A stretch of DNA of 64,000 bases from Bog-532 sp963805255 (GTDB lineage: Bacteria > Actinomycetota > Actinomycetes > Streptosporangiales > Streptosporangiaceae). The stretch's first letter is position 1; each line of letters begins with the position of its first letter. The notes beneath the pieces were generated by a model that was given only the letters and a program-made list of their open reading frames with translations, was not told the DNA's origin and ran no database searches. The stretch lies in the NCBI GenBank assembly GCA_963805255.1, contig CAWDTK010000003.1, positions 186,001 to 250,000 of the forward strand. Reading direction: 5' to 3'. This document shows, piece after piece, positions 27,032-36,036 of this stretch. Both the position numbers and the translations under genes were made by a program.

Positions 27032-27081
27032 GCCGCCAGGCGACCGGCCCTGATACCGGCCGGTCGCCTGGCGGCCCTTTT
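27032..27081 (+). terminator. Intrinsic terminator between repeat-protein and FHA genes
   Basis: A perfect 18-bp stem, GCCGCCAGGCGACCGGCC (27032-27049) with its complement at 27058-27075, an 8-base loop, then CCTTTT. It lies 7 bp after the repeat-protein stop and just before the FHA ribosome binding site, so it should reduce or attenuate transcription into the FHA gene. Confidence 0.9.
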
Positions 27082-27097
27082 GAACGGAGATATCATC

Positions 27098-28363
27098 ATG
27101 ACTGCTTCCCTCGACCGCACCGACTTGGCGTCGGCCACCCTGCTTGTCCTGTCCGGGCCAGCGCGGGGCAGCCGCATCGAAGTCCCGGCCGGCGGCCTGG
27201 TGTTCGGCCGCGCCGCCGGCTCAGCCAGCCGGCTCGGCGACGACCAGGCGCTGTCCCGCTGGCACGCCCGGCTCGACCTCGACGACGAGGTGCTTGTTGT
27301 GGAGGACCTTGCCTCCACCAACGGAACCCTCCTCAACGGGCAGCCGATCAGCGGGCGTCAGCCGGTCCGGCCGGGCGACGTCGTAACGGTCGGCACCTCC
27401 CAACTGCAGGCGCTGCCGCCTCCAACGACCGCCCCTGCGCAACTGCGCACACTGGCCACCGGCCTCCTGCCGGCCGTGGCCGCCCCTGCGGCGCCGCCTG
27501 CGGCGCGCCCGCCTGCTGCTGCGGTTGGGGCACCTGCTGCTGCCAAGCCTGCGCCCCACCCACCCGCCGCTGCCCCGGCTGCCGCGGTGCCGCCTGCGCA
27601 CCCGCCCGCCGCTGCCCCAGCCGCCGCGCGCCCGCCTGCTGCCCCAGCTGGGCCGGTGCCGCCTGCGGCCCACCCACCCGCCGCTGCCCCGGCTGCTGCT
27701 GCGGCGCCGCCCGCCGCGCGCCCGCCCGCCGTCGCGATGCCGCCTGCCGCGCCGCAGGCTGGGCGGCAGCAGGCGCCGCGCCAGCAGCCTGCCTGGCCGA
27801 GTGCGCTGGCGCAGCCAGAGTTGCCGCCTGGTGCGGGCTCCCCGGTGCTGGCCGAACTGCCGGATGTCCACCCGTTGTTCCTCGCCATTGCCGGGCGGTA
27901 CCTGGGCAGGGTGATCGCGGTCTACACTGTCGTGGCCGTGCTGCTGGGCGTGCTCGCAGCACTGCTGGAAATTGTCCGCTACCACTACGGCGTCACCCTT
28001 CCGGCAGCGGTCATGCCGGGGCAGTGGGCCAAGCCGGTGGCCGGGCTGTTGGCACTGAGCAGTGGCGGGCTGGCACTGGTGGCCTGCCTGCGAACGGCCA
28101 GCACCCGGCTGTCGCTCCAGGCGGGCCGCCTTGACATCGAACGTGGCGTGCTGCGTCGTGAGGCCACCGCTATCGACCTGCGCCAGCTGCGCCGGGTTAC
28201 CCTCCACCAGACGGCCCTGCGGCAGCTCACCGGTGACGGCACCCTGCTGCTCGAGCTCGCCGACCACGCCGGCCCGATCCCGGTCACCGGCCTGGCCCGC
28301 GGCCAGCAGCTCCAGCAGATCTACCGTCAGCTGGCCGCGCTGACGTCGGCGAGCCACCGCTAG
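27098..28363 (+). CDS. FHA-domain membrane protein with PH-like (bPH2) C-terminus (copy 1)
   Basis: 421 residues; ATG 27098 with CGGAGAT upstream. The FHA domain (about 8-95) shows LVFGRAAG, LSRWHARLDLDD and ASTNGTLLNGQPI, the R, S-x-x-H and N-G residues for phosphothreonine binding. A Pro/Ala-rich linker spans about 105-255. Two membrane spans follow (VIAVYTVVAVLLGVLAALL and VAGLLALSSGGLALVACL) and then a PH-like domain (RLDIERGVLRREATAIDLRQ). It should read serine/threonine kinase signalling at the membrane. It follows the repeat-protein gene and a terminator. The first third is repeated in inverted orientation at 30954-31281. Confidence 0.85.
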   Translation: MTASLDRTDLASATLLVLSGPARGSRIEVPAGGLVFGRAAGSASRLGDDQALSRWHARLDLDDEVLVVEDLASTNGTLLNGQPISGRQPVRPGDVVTVGTSQLQALPPPTTAPAQLRTLATGLLPAVAAPAAPPAARPPAAAVGAPAAAKPAPHPPAAAPAAAVPPAHPPAAAPAAARPPAAPAGPVPPAAHPPAAAPAAAAAPPAARPPAVAMPPAAPQAGRQQAPRQQPAWPSALAQPELPPGAGSPVLAELPDVHPLFLAIAGRYLGRVIAVYTVVAVLLGVLAALLEIVRYHYGVTLPAAVMPGQWAKPVAGLLALSSGGLALVACLRTASTRLSLQAGRLDIERGVLRREATAIDLRQLRRVTLHQTALRQLTGDGTLLLELADHAGPIPVTGLARGQQLQQIYRQLAALTSASHR

Positions 28364-28475
28364 ACGAGCCCATCCCCCGCTCGCGCCCGGACGGGAAGAG
28401 CCGGGATGCCTGCCCGGCCCACCTGGCCGGGCGGCCGGGAACCTGACCGTCCGCCCCGCCAGGCCGTCCGGTCCG

Positions 28476-28664
28476 CTGCTCGAGCGGACGGCGGCGCACG
28501 TGGGGCTGGAGGCGATGCGCCATGCCGGGGACGTGGTCCTCAAGGCCGGCGGCGCGGTCCTGCGCTACGGCGCGTTCTACGGGCCGGACGCCATCGACGA
28601 CCAGGTCGAGCTGGTGCGCAAGCGGCAGTACCCGCTTGCGGGGCGTGGCACCGGCTACGAGACG
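28476..28664 (+). pseudogene. Fragment of an NAD-dependent epimerase/dehydratase
   Basis: The frame reads LEAMRHAGDVVLKAGGAVLR and YGAFYGPDAIDDQVELVRKR, the middle part of an extended SDR (sugar epimerase-like) including the LRYGxFYGP motif. Both the N-terminal cofactor domain and the C-terminus are missing. It lies in the spacer between the duplication arms. Confidence 0.7.
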
Positions 28665-28720
28665 ACGGGGAGGCCAAGCCAGTGCAGGCGGACCCAGGGC
28701 AGGCGGACACGGAGTGGTGA

Positions 28721-29166
28721 GTGCACATCGGGCACGTCTTCTCCGCCCACCTTCGCGACGAGGGCTACATCCTCGACCGCCACGAGCGGCTGGCCCATGC
28801 CACCAACGACCCCGGGACCCACTCCTAGCTAGAGCTCATCTTGGCGGACGAGTATCGCCACCACGAGCTCTTCGAACGGCTGGCCTCTGCCGCCACCGGG
28901 TCGGCGCCCATTGGTCATCTCGGCGAGCCGGTGCCTCCACGCCCTGAGCCCGGGGAAGCGCGGAGCTGCTCGAACAGACCCGCCGGTTCCTCGAGGTCGA
29001 GCGGACCGACGCGGCCGGCCTGCGCACCCTGGCCAATGAGGTCCCGCTCCGGGCGGGGAGACCCGCTGTGGCGGCTGTTGGCCGAACTCATGCAGCTCGA
29101 TACCGAAAAGCACCTCAAGGTGCGGCACTACCCGGAAGCGGAGCTGCTCGCGGACCAAGAGAGGGA
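28721..29166 (+). pseudogene. Decayed four-helix (ferritin/hemerythrin-like) protein
   Basis: GTG 28721 begins VHIGHVFSAHLRDEGYILDR. A TAG at 28826-28828 interrupts it, but the same frame continues LELILADEYRHHELFERLA. A frameshift then leads to LLEQTRRFLEVERTDAAGLR and another back to LLAELMQLDTEKHLKV. The paired E/H motifs (DEYRHHE and DTEKH) suggest a metal-binding or ferritin-like bundle. One stop and two shifts make it a pseudogene. Family assignment is tentative. Confidence 0.55.
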
Positions 29167-29172
29167 GCCTCG

Positions 29173-29829
29173 ATGATCATCGAGGCCGAGTTCAGCCCCG
29201 GCATGACGCTCGCCGAATGCGAGGAGGTGGCCCGGCTGGCCGAAGAGGCCGGGTTCGACCGCCTCGGCGTGTCCGACGTCGTCTTGTGGCCCGACACCTT
29301 CGTCGTCCAGGCGCTGTGCGCCCGGGCCACGAGCCACGTGCAGGTCGGGGCGATGGTGACCAACCCGTACTCCCGGCATCCGGCGGTGACGGCCGCCGCC
29401 GTAGCCGCTCTGGACGAGCTGTCCGGCGGCCGGGCATTCCTCGGCCTGGGCGTGGGGGCGGGGCTCGAACAGGTCGGGATCGGCTACCCGGCTCCGGTCA
29501 CCACCCTGCGGGAAGCGGTGAGCGTGATCCGGGCACTCCTCGACGGCGAGACGGTCAGCCACGACGGGAAGGCGTTCTCGCTGCGCGAGGCGGCGCTGCG
29601 CGAGGCGGCGCTGCGCGTCCCCCCGCCTGGCCGGGTCCCCATCTCTATCGGGACGAGGTCGCCGAAGGTGGCGCACCTGGCAGGTGAGCTGGCCGACGCC
29701 GCGCTGGTCGGAGCCCGGTACCTGTCGCCCAAGTTTGCCGCCACCTACCGCCAGTGGGTGGCGGCGGGTGAGCGGGCCGCGCACCGCCCCGCCGGGAGCG
29801 TCGAGGTCGCCCGGCTCGCACCGGGCTGA
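29173..29829 (+). CDS. LLM-class (F420-dependent type) oxidoreductase, C-terminally truncated
   Basis: 218 residues from ATG 29173. It matches bacterial-luciferase-like TIM-barrel enzymes (EEAGFDRLGVSDVVLWPD, LGLGVGAGLEQ, PISIGTRSPKVAHLAGELAD). Relatives are about 300 residues, so roughly a quarter of the barrel is missing. The frame ends abruptly at TGA 29827-29829, near the inner boundary of the inverted duplication, and the truncation probably dates from that rearrangement. A perfect 15-bp duplication (29581-29610) repeats LREAA. Activity is doubtful. Confidence 0.75.
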   Translation: MIIEAEFSPGMTLAECEEVARLAEEAGFDRLGVSDVVLWPDTFVVQALCARATSHVQVGAMVTNPYSRHPAVTAAAVAALDELSGGRAFLGLGVGAGLEQVGIGYPAPVTTLREAVSVIRALLDGETVSHDGKAFSLREAALREAALRVPPPGRVPISIGTRSPKVAHLAGELADAALVGARYLSPKFAATYRQWVAAGERAAHRPAGSVEVARLAPG

Positions 29830-30038
29830 CGTGCTGGGGGCGGGGCGCCGGCATCAGCACCCAGCGCCGCCTTGGGGTGCCGGTAACAACGGCGCCAGGA
29901 ACGGCGTTGGGCCGTCCAGTTTGCTGAACATCGCTGGCAAGGGCAGCAGGGATCATGCGTACGGCCCTTGCTGGCGGTGATGGAACGGGTTGTACGCCTC
30001 AATGGGACGGGATATCGGTTTCGCCACGCCAGTAGCGT

Positions 30039-31281
30039 TCACCGGCGAACAGGTTCCAGGAGCGCTCGGACTGGGGCAGCTTCCGCTCGCGCACGCATGT
30101 CTCGCAAGTCGTTCTCCAGCTCGCGGATTCGCTCCTCGGCTACGGCCAGGCTCTGGCGGCTTAGCTCGCTGGCTGCGGCGAGATCCTGGCGCAGGCCGTC
30201 GACCTGCTCCCGCAGCCCGTCGATGTAATCCCACAGATCGGCGGGCGCCGGGAGGGGTGGCGTTGGGGCCGGCGGCGCGGCGGCCGCGTGCGCGGCGGGG
30301 GCCGGCGCAGCCCGCGATGCGGCGGGGGCCGGGCGGGGTGGCGTTGGGGCCGGCGGCGCGGCGGCCGGATGCGCGGCCGCAGGGGCCGGGGCCGGATGCG
30401 CGGCCGCAGGGGCCGGGGCCGGCGGCGCGGCCGCAGGGGCCGGGGCCGGATGCGCGGCCGCAGGGGCCGGGGCCGGATGCGCGGCCGCAGGGGCCGGGGC
30501 CGGATGCGCGGCCGCAGGGGCCGGGGCCGGATGCGCGGCCGCAGGGGCCGGGGCCGGCGGCGCGGCCGCAGGGGCCGGGGCCGGATGCGCGGCCGCAGGG
30601 GCCGGGGCCGGATGCGCGGCCGCAGGGGCCGGGGCCGGATGCGCGGCGGCCGGATGCGCGGCGGCAGGGGCCGGGGCCGGCGGCGCGGCGGCCGGATGCG
30701 CGGCGGCAGGGGCCGGGGCCGGCGGCGCGGCGGCCGGATGCGCGGCGGCAGGGGCCGGGGCCGGCGGCGCGGCGGCCGGATGCGCGGCGGAGGTCGGCGC
30801 GGCCGGGTACGCGGCCGGCGATGCGGCGGGGGCCGGGCGGGGTGGTGGCGTTGGGGCCGGCGGCACGGTGGCCGGGGCCGGTGGTGCGGGGTGCGCGGCG
30901 GCCAGCGCCGGCAGGACGGTGGTGGCGGACGCGCGCAGTTGCGCGGGGGGCGCTGGAGGCGGCAGCGCCTGCAGTTGGGAGGTACCGACCGTTACGACGT
31001 CGCCCGGCCGGACCGGCTGACGCCCGCTGATCGGCTGCCCGTTGAGGAGGGTTCCGTTGGTGGAGGCAAGGTCCTCCACAACAAGCACCTCGTCGTCGAG
31101 GTCGAGCCGGGCGTGCCAGCGGGACAGCGCCTGGTCGTCGCCGAGCCGGCCGGCTGCAGCCGGCGGCGCGGCCGAACACCAGGCCGCCGGCCGGGACTTC
31201 GATGCGGCTGCCCCGCGCTGGCCCGGACAGGACAAGCAGGGTGGCCGACGCCAAGTCGGTGCGGTCGAGGGAAGCAGTCAT
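30039..31281 (-). pseudogene. FHA-domain protein with long repeat and coiled coil (copy 2), frameshifted
   Basis: ATG 31281 starts the same MTASLDRTDLASATLLVLSG as copy 1. One extra base near 31155 (TGCAGCCGGCC instead of TCAGCCAGCC) shifts the frame inside the FHA domain. The correct frame resumes at LGDDQALSRWHARLDLDDEV. Downstream the protein differs from copy 1: a long array of APAPAAAHP nonapeptides (30360-30790) and a C-terminal coiled coil (LREQVDGLRQDLAAASELSR, VAEERIRELENDLRDMRARA). It has no membrane spans or PH domain. The same FHA sensor is therefore joined to a different tail. It may be functional if the extra base is a sequencing error. Confidence 0.75.
30360..30790. repeat. 27-bp coding minisatellite in FHA copy 2
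   Basis: About 15 direct copies of a 27-bp GC-rich unit (GCGGCCGCAGGGGCCGGGGC core), some with a 9-bp extension. It is read leftward as APAPAAAHP. Long exact repeats like this are prone to length change. Confidence 0.9.
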
Positions 31282-31303
31282 GATGATATCTCCGTTCAAA
31301 AGG

Positions 31304-31347
31304 GCCGCCAGGCGACCGGCCGGTATCAGGGCCGGTCGCCTGGCGGC
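31304..31347 (-). terminator. Intrinsic terminator after repeat-protein copy 2
   Basis: Same 18-bp perfect stem as at 27032-27081, here followed leftward by CCTTTT on the minus strand. Confidence 0.88.
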
Positions 31348-31353
31348 GGTGGA

Positions 31354-31758
31354 TTAAAGAATGTCCCCGAGCAGCTCAGCGCCGTCTTGGACAAGGCCGC
31401 CGACGCCGCTTTCGACAGTCGACGTCAGGCCGCTGACGACGTCGCCGATGGGGTTTCCGGCAGGTGCGGCGGCTGGCGCCGGGGGCGCGCCATATTCGGG
31501 GGCACCGCCACCCTCGGGGGCGCCATACTCGGGGGCGCCACCCTCGGAGGCGTCATACTCGCGGGCGCCACCCTCGGGGGGACCATACTCGGGGGCGGCA
31601 CCCTCGGGGGCGCCATACTCAGGGCCGCCACCCTCAGGGGCGCCATACTCGGGGGCGCCACCCTCGGGGGGACCATACTCGGGGGCGCCATACTCAGGAG
31701 TGCCATATTCGGGCGCGCCATACTCAGGGGCGCCGCCATACTCCATAGGGCTGCTCAT
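31354..31758 (-). CDS. EYGAPE/EGGAPE repeat protein (copy 2), unknown function
   Basis: 134 residues, the same as copy 1 except for loss of one five-residue unit (EYGPP) and N-to-D in the tail (NPIGDVVSG). The ribosome binding site AGGAGGT and the upstream 200 bp are also conserved. The frame is kept open despite the duplication and the repeat contraction, which argues that the product matters. Confidence 0.75.
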   Translation of the reverse strand: MSSPMEYGGAPEYGAPEYGTPEYGAPEYGPPEGGAPEYGAPEGGGPEYGAPEGAAPEYGPPEGGAREYDASEGGAPEYGAPEGGGAPEYGAPPAPAAAPAGNPIGDVVSGLTSTVESGVGGLVQDGAELLGDIL

Positions 31759-32074
31759 GGACTTCCGTACCTCCTGTTTGAGTGCCCAGCTGACGTGGGC
31801 TTGCTACGCTCGCACTCGTGTGGCGAGTCCTGCTGGTACTGGTAAGAGCGTGCATCGCTGCCCGGATTGCCCGCATGGGTGAGTTCCCCCATTTCCCCGG
31901 CCGGCTTTGATACTTCTCACCCCTGACATGGCCCGGGGCGATCCGGGTTTGCGGCCCGGCTCCCGGGCCCGAGCCAGGCTTTGCCGGGTGAGCGGCGCCG
32001 TGGCTGCAGATCCGCCCGGCCCTCTGCAAACCGTCGACGGCATCCACTTCGACCTCATCAGTAAGCTCGGGCCC

Positions 32075-34249
32075 ATGAGTGCCGAGCCAACCACGAGCCA
32101 GCCCCTGGCGCCTCCCATCGCCAAGCAGGTGCCGTCCGTCCGCACCTTTCACGGGGACAGCGTCACCGACCCCTACGCGTGGCTGGCCGCCAAGGAGGAC
32201 CCGGAGACGATCGCGTTCCTGGAGGCCGAGAACGCCTACACCGGGGCGCTGACCGCCAGTTCGGAGGGCCTGCGCGAGACGATCTTCGGCGAGATCAAGG
32301 GACGGACCCAGGAGACGGACCTGTCGGTGCCGGCCCGCAAGGGCGCCTGGTGGTATTACGGCCGGACGGTGGAGGGCCAGCAGTACGGGCTGCAGTGCCG
32401 CTGCCCGGCGCGCAGGACCCGCCCCGGCGACGACACGCCGCCGCAGCCGGCCGAGGGCCAGCCGTTGGACGGTGAGGAAGTCCTGCTGGACACCAACGCC
32501 CTGGCCGGGGATTCGAGTTTCTTCTCGCTGGGGGCGTTCAGCGTCAGCCCGGACGCGCGGCGGCTGGCGTTCTCGACCGACTTCTCCGGCGACGAGCGCT
32601 TCACGCTGCGGATCAAGGACCTGGAGACCGGGGAGCCGCTGCCCGACGAGATCCCGGACACCTTCTACGGGTGCGCGTGGTCGCTGGACGGCTCGGCGCT
32701 GTTCTACGTCACGGTCGACGACGCGTGGCGGCCGTGGCGCGTGTGGCGGCACACGGTCGGGACGCCGCACACCGACGACCTGATGATCTTCGAGGAGGCC
32801 GACGAGCGGTTCTGGGTTGGTGTCGGCCTCAGCCGCAGCGAGCGCTTCCTGTCCGTAGGCTCCTCCAGCAAGGTGACCAGTGAAGTGTGGCTGCTGGACG
32901 CGGCCACCCCGGACGGGGAGCTGACCGTTGTTGCGCCGCGCCGCCAGGGCGTCGAGTACCAGGTGGCCCACCAGGCCCGGGCGGACGGCACCGAGCGGCT
33001 GCTCATCCTGCACAACGACGGGGCGCAGAACTTCGAGCTGGCGACGGCCCCGGTCGGTCGGCCCGCCGAGTGGACGCCGCTGATTCCCGGGCGGGCGGAC
33101 ACGCGCCTGCTGGGCGTGGACGCCTTCACCGGTTACCTGGTGGTGTACTTCCGCCGGGACGGCCTCACCGGGCTGCGGATCATCCGGGCCGACGACAGCG
33201 AGCACGACGTCGTCTTTCCCGAGCCCGTCTACACCGTCTCCCCGGGCGGGAACCCCGAGCCGGCCGCCTCGCTGTACCGGCTGCACTATACGTCGCTGGT
33301 GACCCCGGACTCGGTGTACGACTGCGACTTGGCCACCGGTGAGCTGCTGCTGCGCCGCCGCACGCCGGTGCGCCCCCTGCCGGGCCCCGGTGCGCCGCGC
33401 GAATACGAGCCGGACCAGTACGAGCAGTACCGCGAGTGGGCCACCGCCCCGGACGGCACCCGGGTGCCCATCTCGCTGGTGGGCCGGCGCGGCATCCCGC
33501 GGGACGGCACCGCGCCGTGCGTGCTGTACGGGTACGGCAGCTACGAGATCTCGATGGACCCCTTTTTCTCCATCTCCCGGCTGTCCCTGCTCGACCGCGG
33601 CTTCGTGTACGCGATCGCGCACGTCCGCGGCGGCGGCGAACTCGGCCGCGGCTGGTACGACGACGGGAAGATGCTGCACAAGGCCAACACCTTCACCGAT
33701 TTCGTGGCGTGCGCACGGCACCTGGCCGCGCACGGCTGGACGTCGCCCGGCCGGCTGGTGGCGCGTGGCGGATCGGCCGGCGGCCTGCTGATGGGCGCGG
33801 CCGTGAACCTCGCACCGGAGGCGTTCGCCGGGATCGTGGCGCAGGTGCCCTTCGTGGACGCGCTCACCACGATCCTCGACCCGTCGCTGCCGCTGACCGT
33901 GACCGAATGGGAAGAGTGGGGCGACCCGCTGCACGACCCCGCCGTGTACGCGTACATGAAGTCCTACACCCCGTACGAGAACCTCCGCACCGTGGAGTAC
34001 CCGCCGATCCTGGCCATGACCAGCCTGAACGATACGCGGGTGCTGTACCGGGAGCCCGCCAAGTGGATCGCCCGGCTGCAGGCGGGCGCGCGCGGCGGCC
34101 CGTTCCTGCTGAAGACCGAGATGAACGCGGGGCATGGCGGGCGCAGCGGCCGGTACGACGCGTGGCGCGAGGAAGCCTTCGTGCTCGCCTGGATCATCGA
34201 CGTCGCTGGGCCCGCTGAGCCCGCTAGGGATGGTCGAACAGGGCGCTGA
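32075..34249 (+). CDS. Prolyl oligopeptidase family (S9) serine peptidase, oligopeptidase B-like
   Basis: 724 residues. The N-terminal seven-bladed propeller (about 1-440) and C-terminal alpha/beta hydrolase are complete. The catalytic serine is in ARGGSAGGLLMG, the aspartate in TSLNDTRVLY, and the histidine in NAGHGGRSGRYD. Oligopeptidase B-type marks YGSYEISMDPFFS and GGGELGRGWYDDGK are present. It should cleave short peptides, after basic or proline residues, in the cytoplasm. ATG 32075 is chosen because upstream codons belong to the duplicated arm. Its last 26 bp overlap the convergent prs gene. Confidence 0.92.
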   Translation: MSAEPTTSQPLAPPIAKQVPSVRTFHGDSVTDPYAWLAAKEDPETIAFLEAENAYTGALTASSEGLRETIFGEIKGRTQETDLSVPARKGAWWYYGRTVEGQQYGLQCRCPARRTRPGDDTPPQPAEGQPLDGEEVLLDTNALAGDSSFFSLGAFSVSPDARRLAFSTDFSGDERFTLRIKDLETGEPLPDEIPDTFYGCAWSLDGSALFYVTVDDAWRPWRVWRHTVGTPHTDDLMIFEEADERFWVGVGLSRSERFLSVGSSSKVTSEVWLLDAATPDGELTVVAPRRQGVEYQVAHQARADGTERLLILHNDGAQNFELATAPVGRPAEWTPLIPGRADTRLLGVDAFTGYLVVYFRRDGLTGLRIIRADDSEHDVVFPEPVYTVSPGGNPEPAASLYRLHYTSLVTPDSVYDCDLATGELLLRRRTPVRPLPGPGAPREYEPDQYEQYREWATAPDGTRVPISLVGRRGIPRDGTAPCVLYGYGSYEISMDPFFSISRLSLLDRGFVYAIAHVRGGGELGRGWYDDGKMLHKANTFTDFVACARHLAAHGWTSPGRLVARGGSAGGLLMGAAVNLAPEAFAGIVAQVPFVDALTTILDPSLPLTVTEWEEWGDPLHDPAVYAYMKSYTPYENLRTVEYPPILAMTSLNDTRVLYREPAKWIARLQAGARGGPFLLKTEMNAGHGGRSGRYDAWREEAFVLAWIIDVAGPAEPARDGRTGR

Positions 34250-35171
34250 CCGACTCGCCGTCGTGGATCCGGCGGATGGCCTCGGCCAGGGCCGGGGCCA
34301 CCGAGATCACGTCGAGTTTCGGGTCGCGCTTGTACGCGGGGACGGGCACGGTGTTCGTGCAGACGACCTCGGTCACGTCCGGCTGGGCGACCAGCTTGCC
34401 CAGCGCCCCGTCGACGAACAGCCCGTGCGTGCACGCGATGCTCACGGAACGCACATGCTGCTCGCGCAGCCGGGTCAGCAGCTCCATCAGCGTGGTGCCG
34501 CGGGCGATCTCGTCGTCCAGGACGATGATGTCGCGCCCGGCCACGTCGCCGATGATCGAGCTGATCGTGACACTGTCGTCGCTGTCCCGCTGCTTTGCGC
34601 CCGCGGCGACCGGCAGGCCCAGCCGCCGGGCGAACGCGGCGGCGCTCTTGGCGAAACCGAGGTCCGGTGAGACCACCACCGTGTTGCCCAGGTCGCGGCC
34701 ACGGAAGTGCCCGGCCAGCTCGCGGAGCGCGTTGAGGTGGTCGACCGGGACCGAGAAGAAGCCGTGCACCTGCGGTGCGTGCAGCGTCATGGTCAGCACC
34801 CGGTTGGCGCCGGCAGCCACCAGCAGGTCGGCGACGAGCCGCCCCGCGATGGAGATCCGCGGTTCGTCCTTCTTGTCCGAGCGCGCGTACGCGTAGTGTG
34901 GCATGACGACCGTGACCCGCGCGGCCGAGGCGCCGCGGGCGGCATCGGCCATCAGCAGCAGCTCGACGAGGTTCTTCTGCACCGGCGGGACCAGTGGCTG
35001 GATGATGAAGACGTCCCGTTCCCGGCAATTGGCCTGAAGCTGGACATCCAGGCAGTCGTTGGCGAAGCGCCGGAACCGGACAGGCTGCAGCGGGACGCCG
35101 AGATTCTCGCTGATCTCGGCGGCGAGGAGGGCGTGGGCGCCCCCGCTGAACACGGCGATCTCTCGCACCAT
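34224..35171 (-). CDS. prs: Ribose-phosphate pyrophosphokinase
   Basis: About 315 residues. It makes PRPP from ribose 5-phosphate and ATP for nucleotide, histidine and NAD synthesis. Seen are the N-terminal FSGGAHALLAAEISENLGVP, the flexible loop YARSDKKDEPRIS, and the PRPP-binding IIVLDDEIARGTTLMELLTR. That loop is DDEIARGTT rather than the common DDxxDTGGT, a known variant seen in divergent homologues. ATG 35171 follows CAGGGAG; GTG 35174 is the alternative. adk lies 31 bp upstream on the same strand, giving an adk-prs pair of nucleotide genes. Confidence 0.9.
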   Translation of the reverse strand: MVREIAVFSGGAHALLAAEISENLGVPLQPVRFRRFANDCLDVQLQANCRERDVFIIQPLVPPVQKNLVELLLMADAARGASAARVTVVMPHYAYARSDKKDEPRISIAGRLVADLLVAAGANRVLTMTLHAPQVHGFFSVPVDHLNALRELAGHFRGRDLGNTVVVSPDLGFAKSAAAFARRLGLPVAAGAKQRDSDDSVTISSIIGDVAGRDIIVLDDEIARGTTLMELLTRLREQHVRSVSIACTHGLFVDGALGKLVAQPDVTEVVCTNTVPVPAYKRDPKLDVISVAPALAEAIRRIHDGESVSALFDHP

Positions 35172-35202
35172 CACTCCCTGAGGCGTGCGCTATCCGGGCC
35201 CG

Positions 35203-35907
35203 TCAGCTGTTCACCTCTTGCTCGTCTTTCTCCGGCTTCTTGCCTTCCGCTCCGTTGTCTTCCTCCGGCAGCGGCGGCAAACCCAGTTTTTCCCGGATCT
35301 CCTGCTGAACGGCCCGTGGGGGCCGGCGGGCGTCGACCGTGATCACGTACTCCTTGCGCCGGAACAGGTCGAGCACCGGGTTGGTCTTCTCGTGGAAGTC
35401 CTTGAGCCGCACGGCGAGGGCCTCTTCGGTGTCGTCTTCCCTGATCTGCAGCTCACCTCCGCAGACGTCACACTTGCCGGGCACGGCGGGGCTGTTGGCC
35501 AGCAGGTTGTAGTCCATGCCGCAGTCAGAGCAGAGCCGCCGGGCCAATACCCGCCGGCGCACCTCGCTGTCGGGCAGGTCGAGTTCGATCACCCCGTCGA
35601 TGTCGTAGCTCTCCAGGAAGAACTCGGCCTGCGGCCTATTCCGGGGGAAGCCGTCGATGATGAAGCCGTAGTTCCAGTCGTGTTCGGTGAGCCGGCCGCG
35701 GACCACCGATTCGGCCATGTCGTCGCCGACCAGCTTGCCTTCGGCCATGATCCGCCGGACCTGCGCCCCCATCTTGGTGTGGTTCACCACGTTCCAGCGG
35801 AAGATGTCACCCACGCCGATGTGGACGAGATCGAGGTCATCGGCGAGCAACTTGGCCTGTGTGCCCTTGCCGCTGCCCTGTACCCCCATTATCACGTATT
35901 TACGCAT
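35203..35907 (-). CDS. adk: Adenylate kinase with zinc-binding LID
   Basis: 234 residues. P-loop GVQGSGKGTQAK at 8-19, AMP-binding GDIFRWN, and FIIDGFPRNRPQAE. The LID carries C-x2-C (CSDCG) and a second C-x2-C (CDVCG), so it binds zinc as in many Gram-positive enzymes. The C-terminal tail is charged (PEEDNGAEGKKPEKDEQE). ATG 35907 is chosen because homology starts at MRKYVIMG; the frame extends upstream without it. It interconverts ATP+AMP and 2 ADP. Likely co-transcribed with prs. Confidence 0.92.
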   Translation of the reverse strand: MRKYVIMGVQGSGKGTQAKLLADDLDLVHIGVGDIFRWNVVNHTKMGAQVRRIMAEGKLVGDDMAESVVRGRLTEHDWNYGFIIDGFPRNRPQAEFFLESYDIDGVIELDLPDSEVRRRVLARRLCSDCGMDYNLLANSPAVPGKCDVCGGELQIREDDTEEALAVRLKDFHEKTNPVLDLFRRKEYVITVDARRPPRAVQQEIREKLGLPPLPEEDNGAEGKKPEKDEQEVNS

Positions 35908-36036
35908 AACCCCACTGTGGCATAAACTGCGCCGCCGGCCGAGATGTGGCTGGGTGTCCACCGGGTCGCCAGTGCCTGGGTGTCTGCCGCGCCGCCGGGC
36001 CGGGTTCGGGCTGGGCCGCCGCGCCGGGGGCGCTGG

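Larger units (their letters stand above)
26396..27427. repeat. Left arm of a roughly 1.1-kb inverted duplication
   Basis: From AAACCCGGATCGCCCCGGGC to the early FHA gene, the sequence reappears inverted at 30954-31945 with few differences, carrying promoter, repeat-protein gene, terminator and the first third of the FHA gene. The inner limit is where the FHA genes diverge after GGCGCTGCCGCCTCCA. Confidence 0.88.
30954..32022. repeat. Right arm of the inverted duplication
   Basis: Inverse of 20039-20121 plus 26396-27427, apart from about 45 bp near 31945-31985 that differ from the IS4 target region. It carries the second repeat-protein gene, terminator and FHA start, and ends inside the sequence corresponding to codons 1-12 of the HD-GYP gene (SGAVAADPPGP). 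Confidence 0.88.

Noticed and set aside
30360..30790. CRISPR-like array of regular repeats
   Set aside because: Units are directly contiguous without unique spacers and are read in frame as APAPAAAHP; it is a coding minisatellite. The same applies to 37984-38205.
29990..31030. Plus-strand frame of 346 codons rich in GPGP and RPDA repeats
   Set aside because: Antisense to the repeat region of FHA copy 2.
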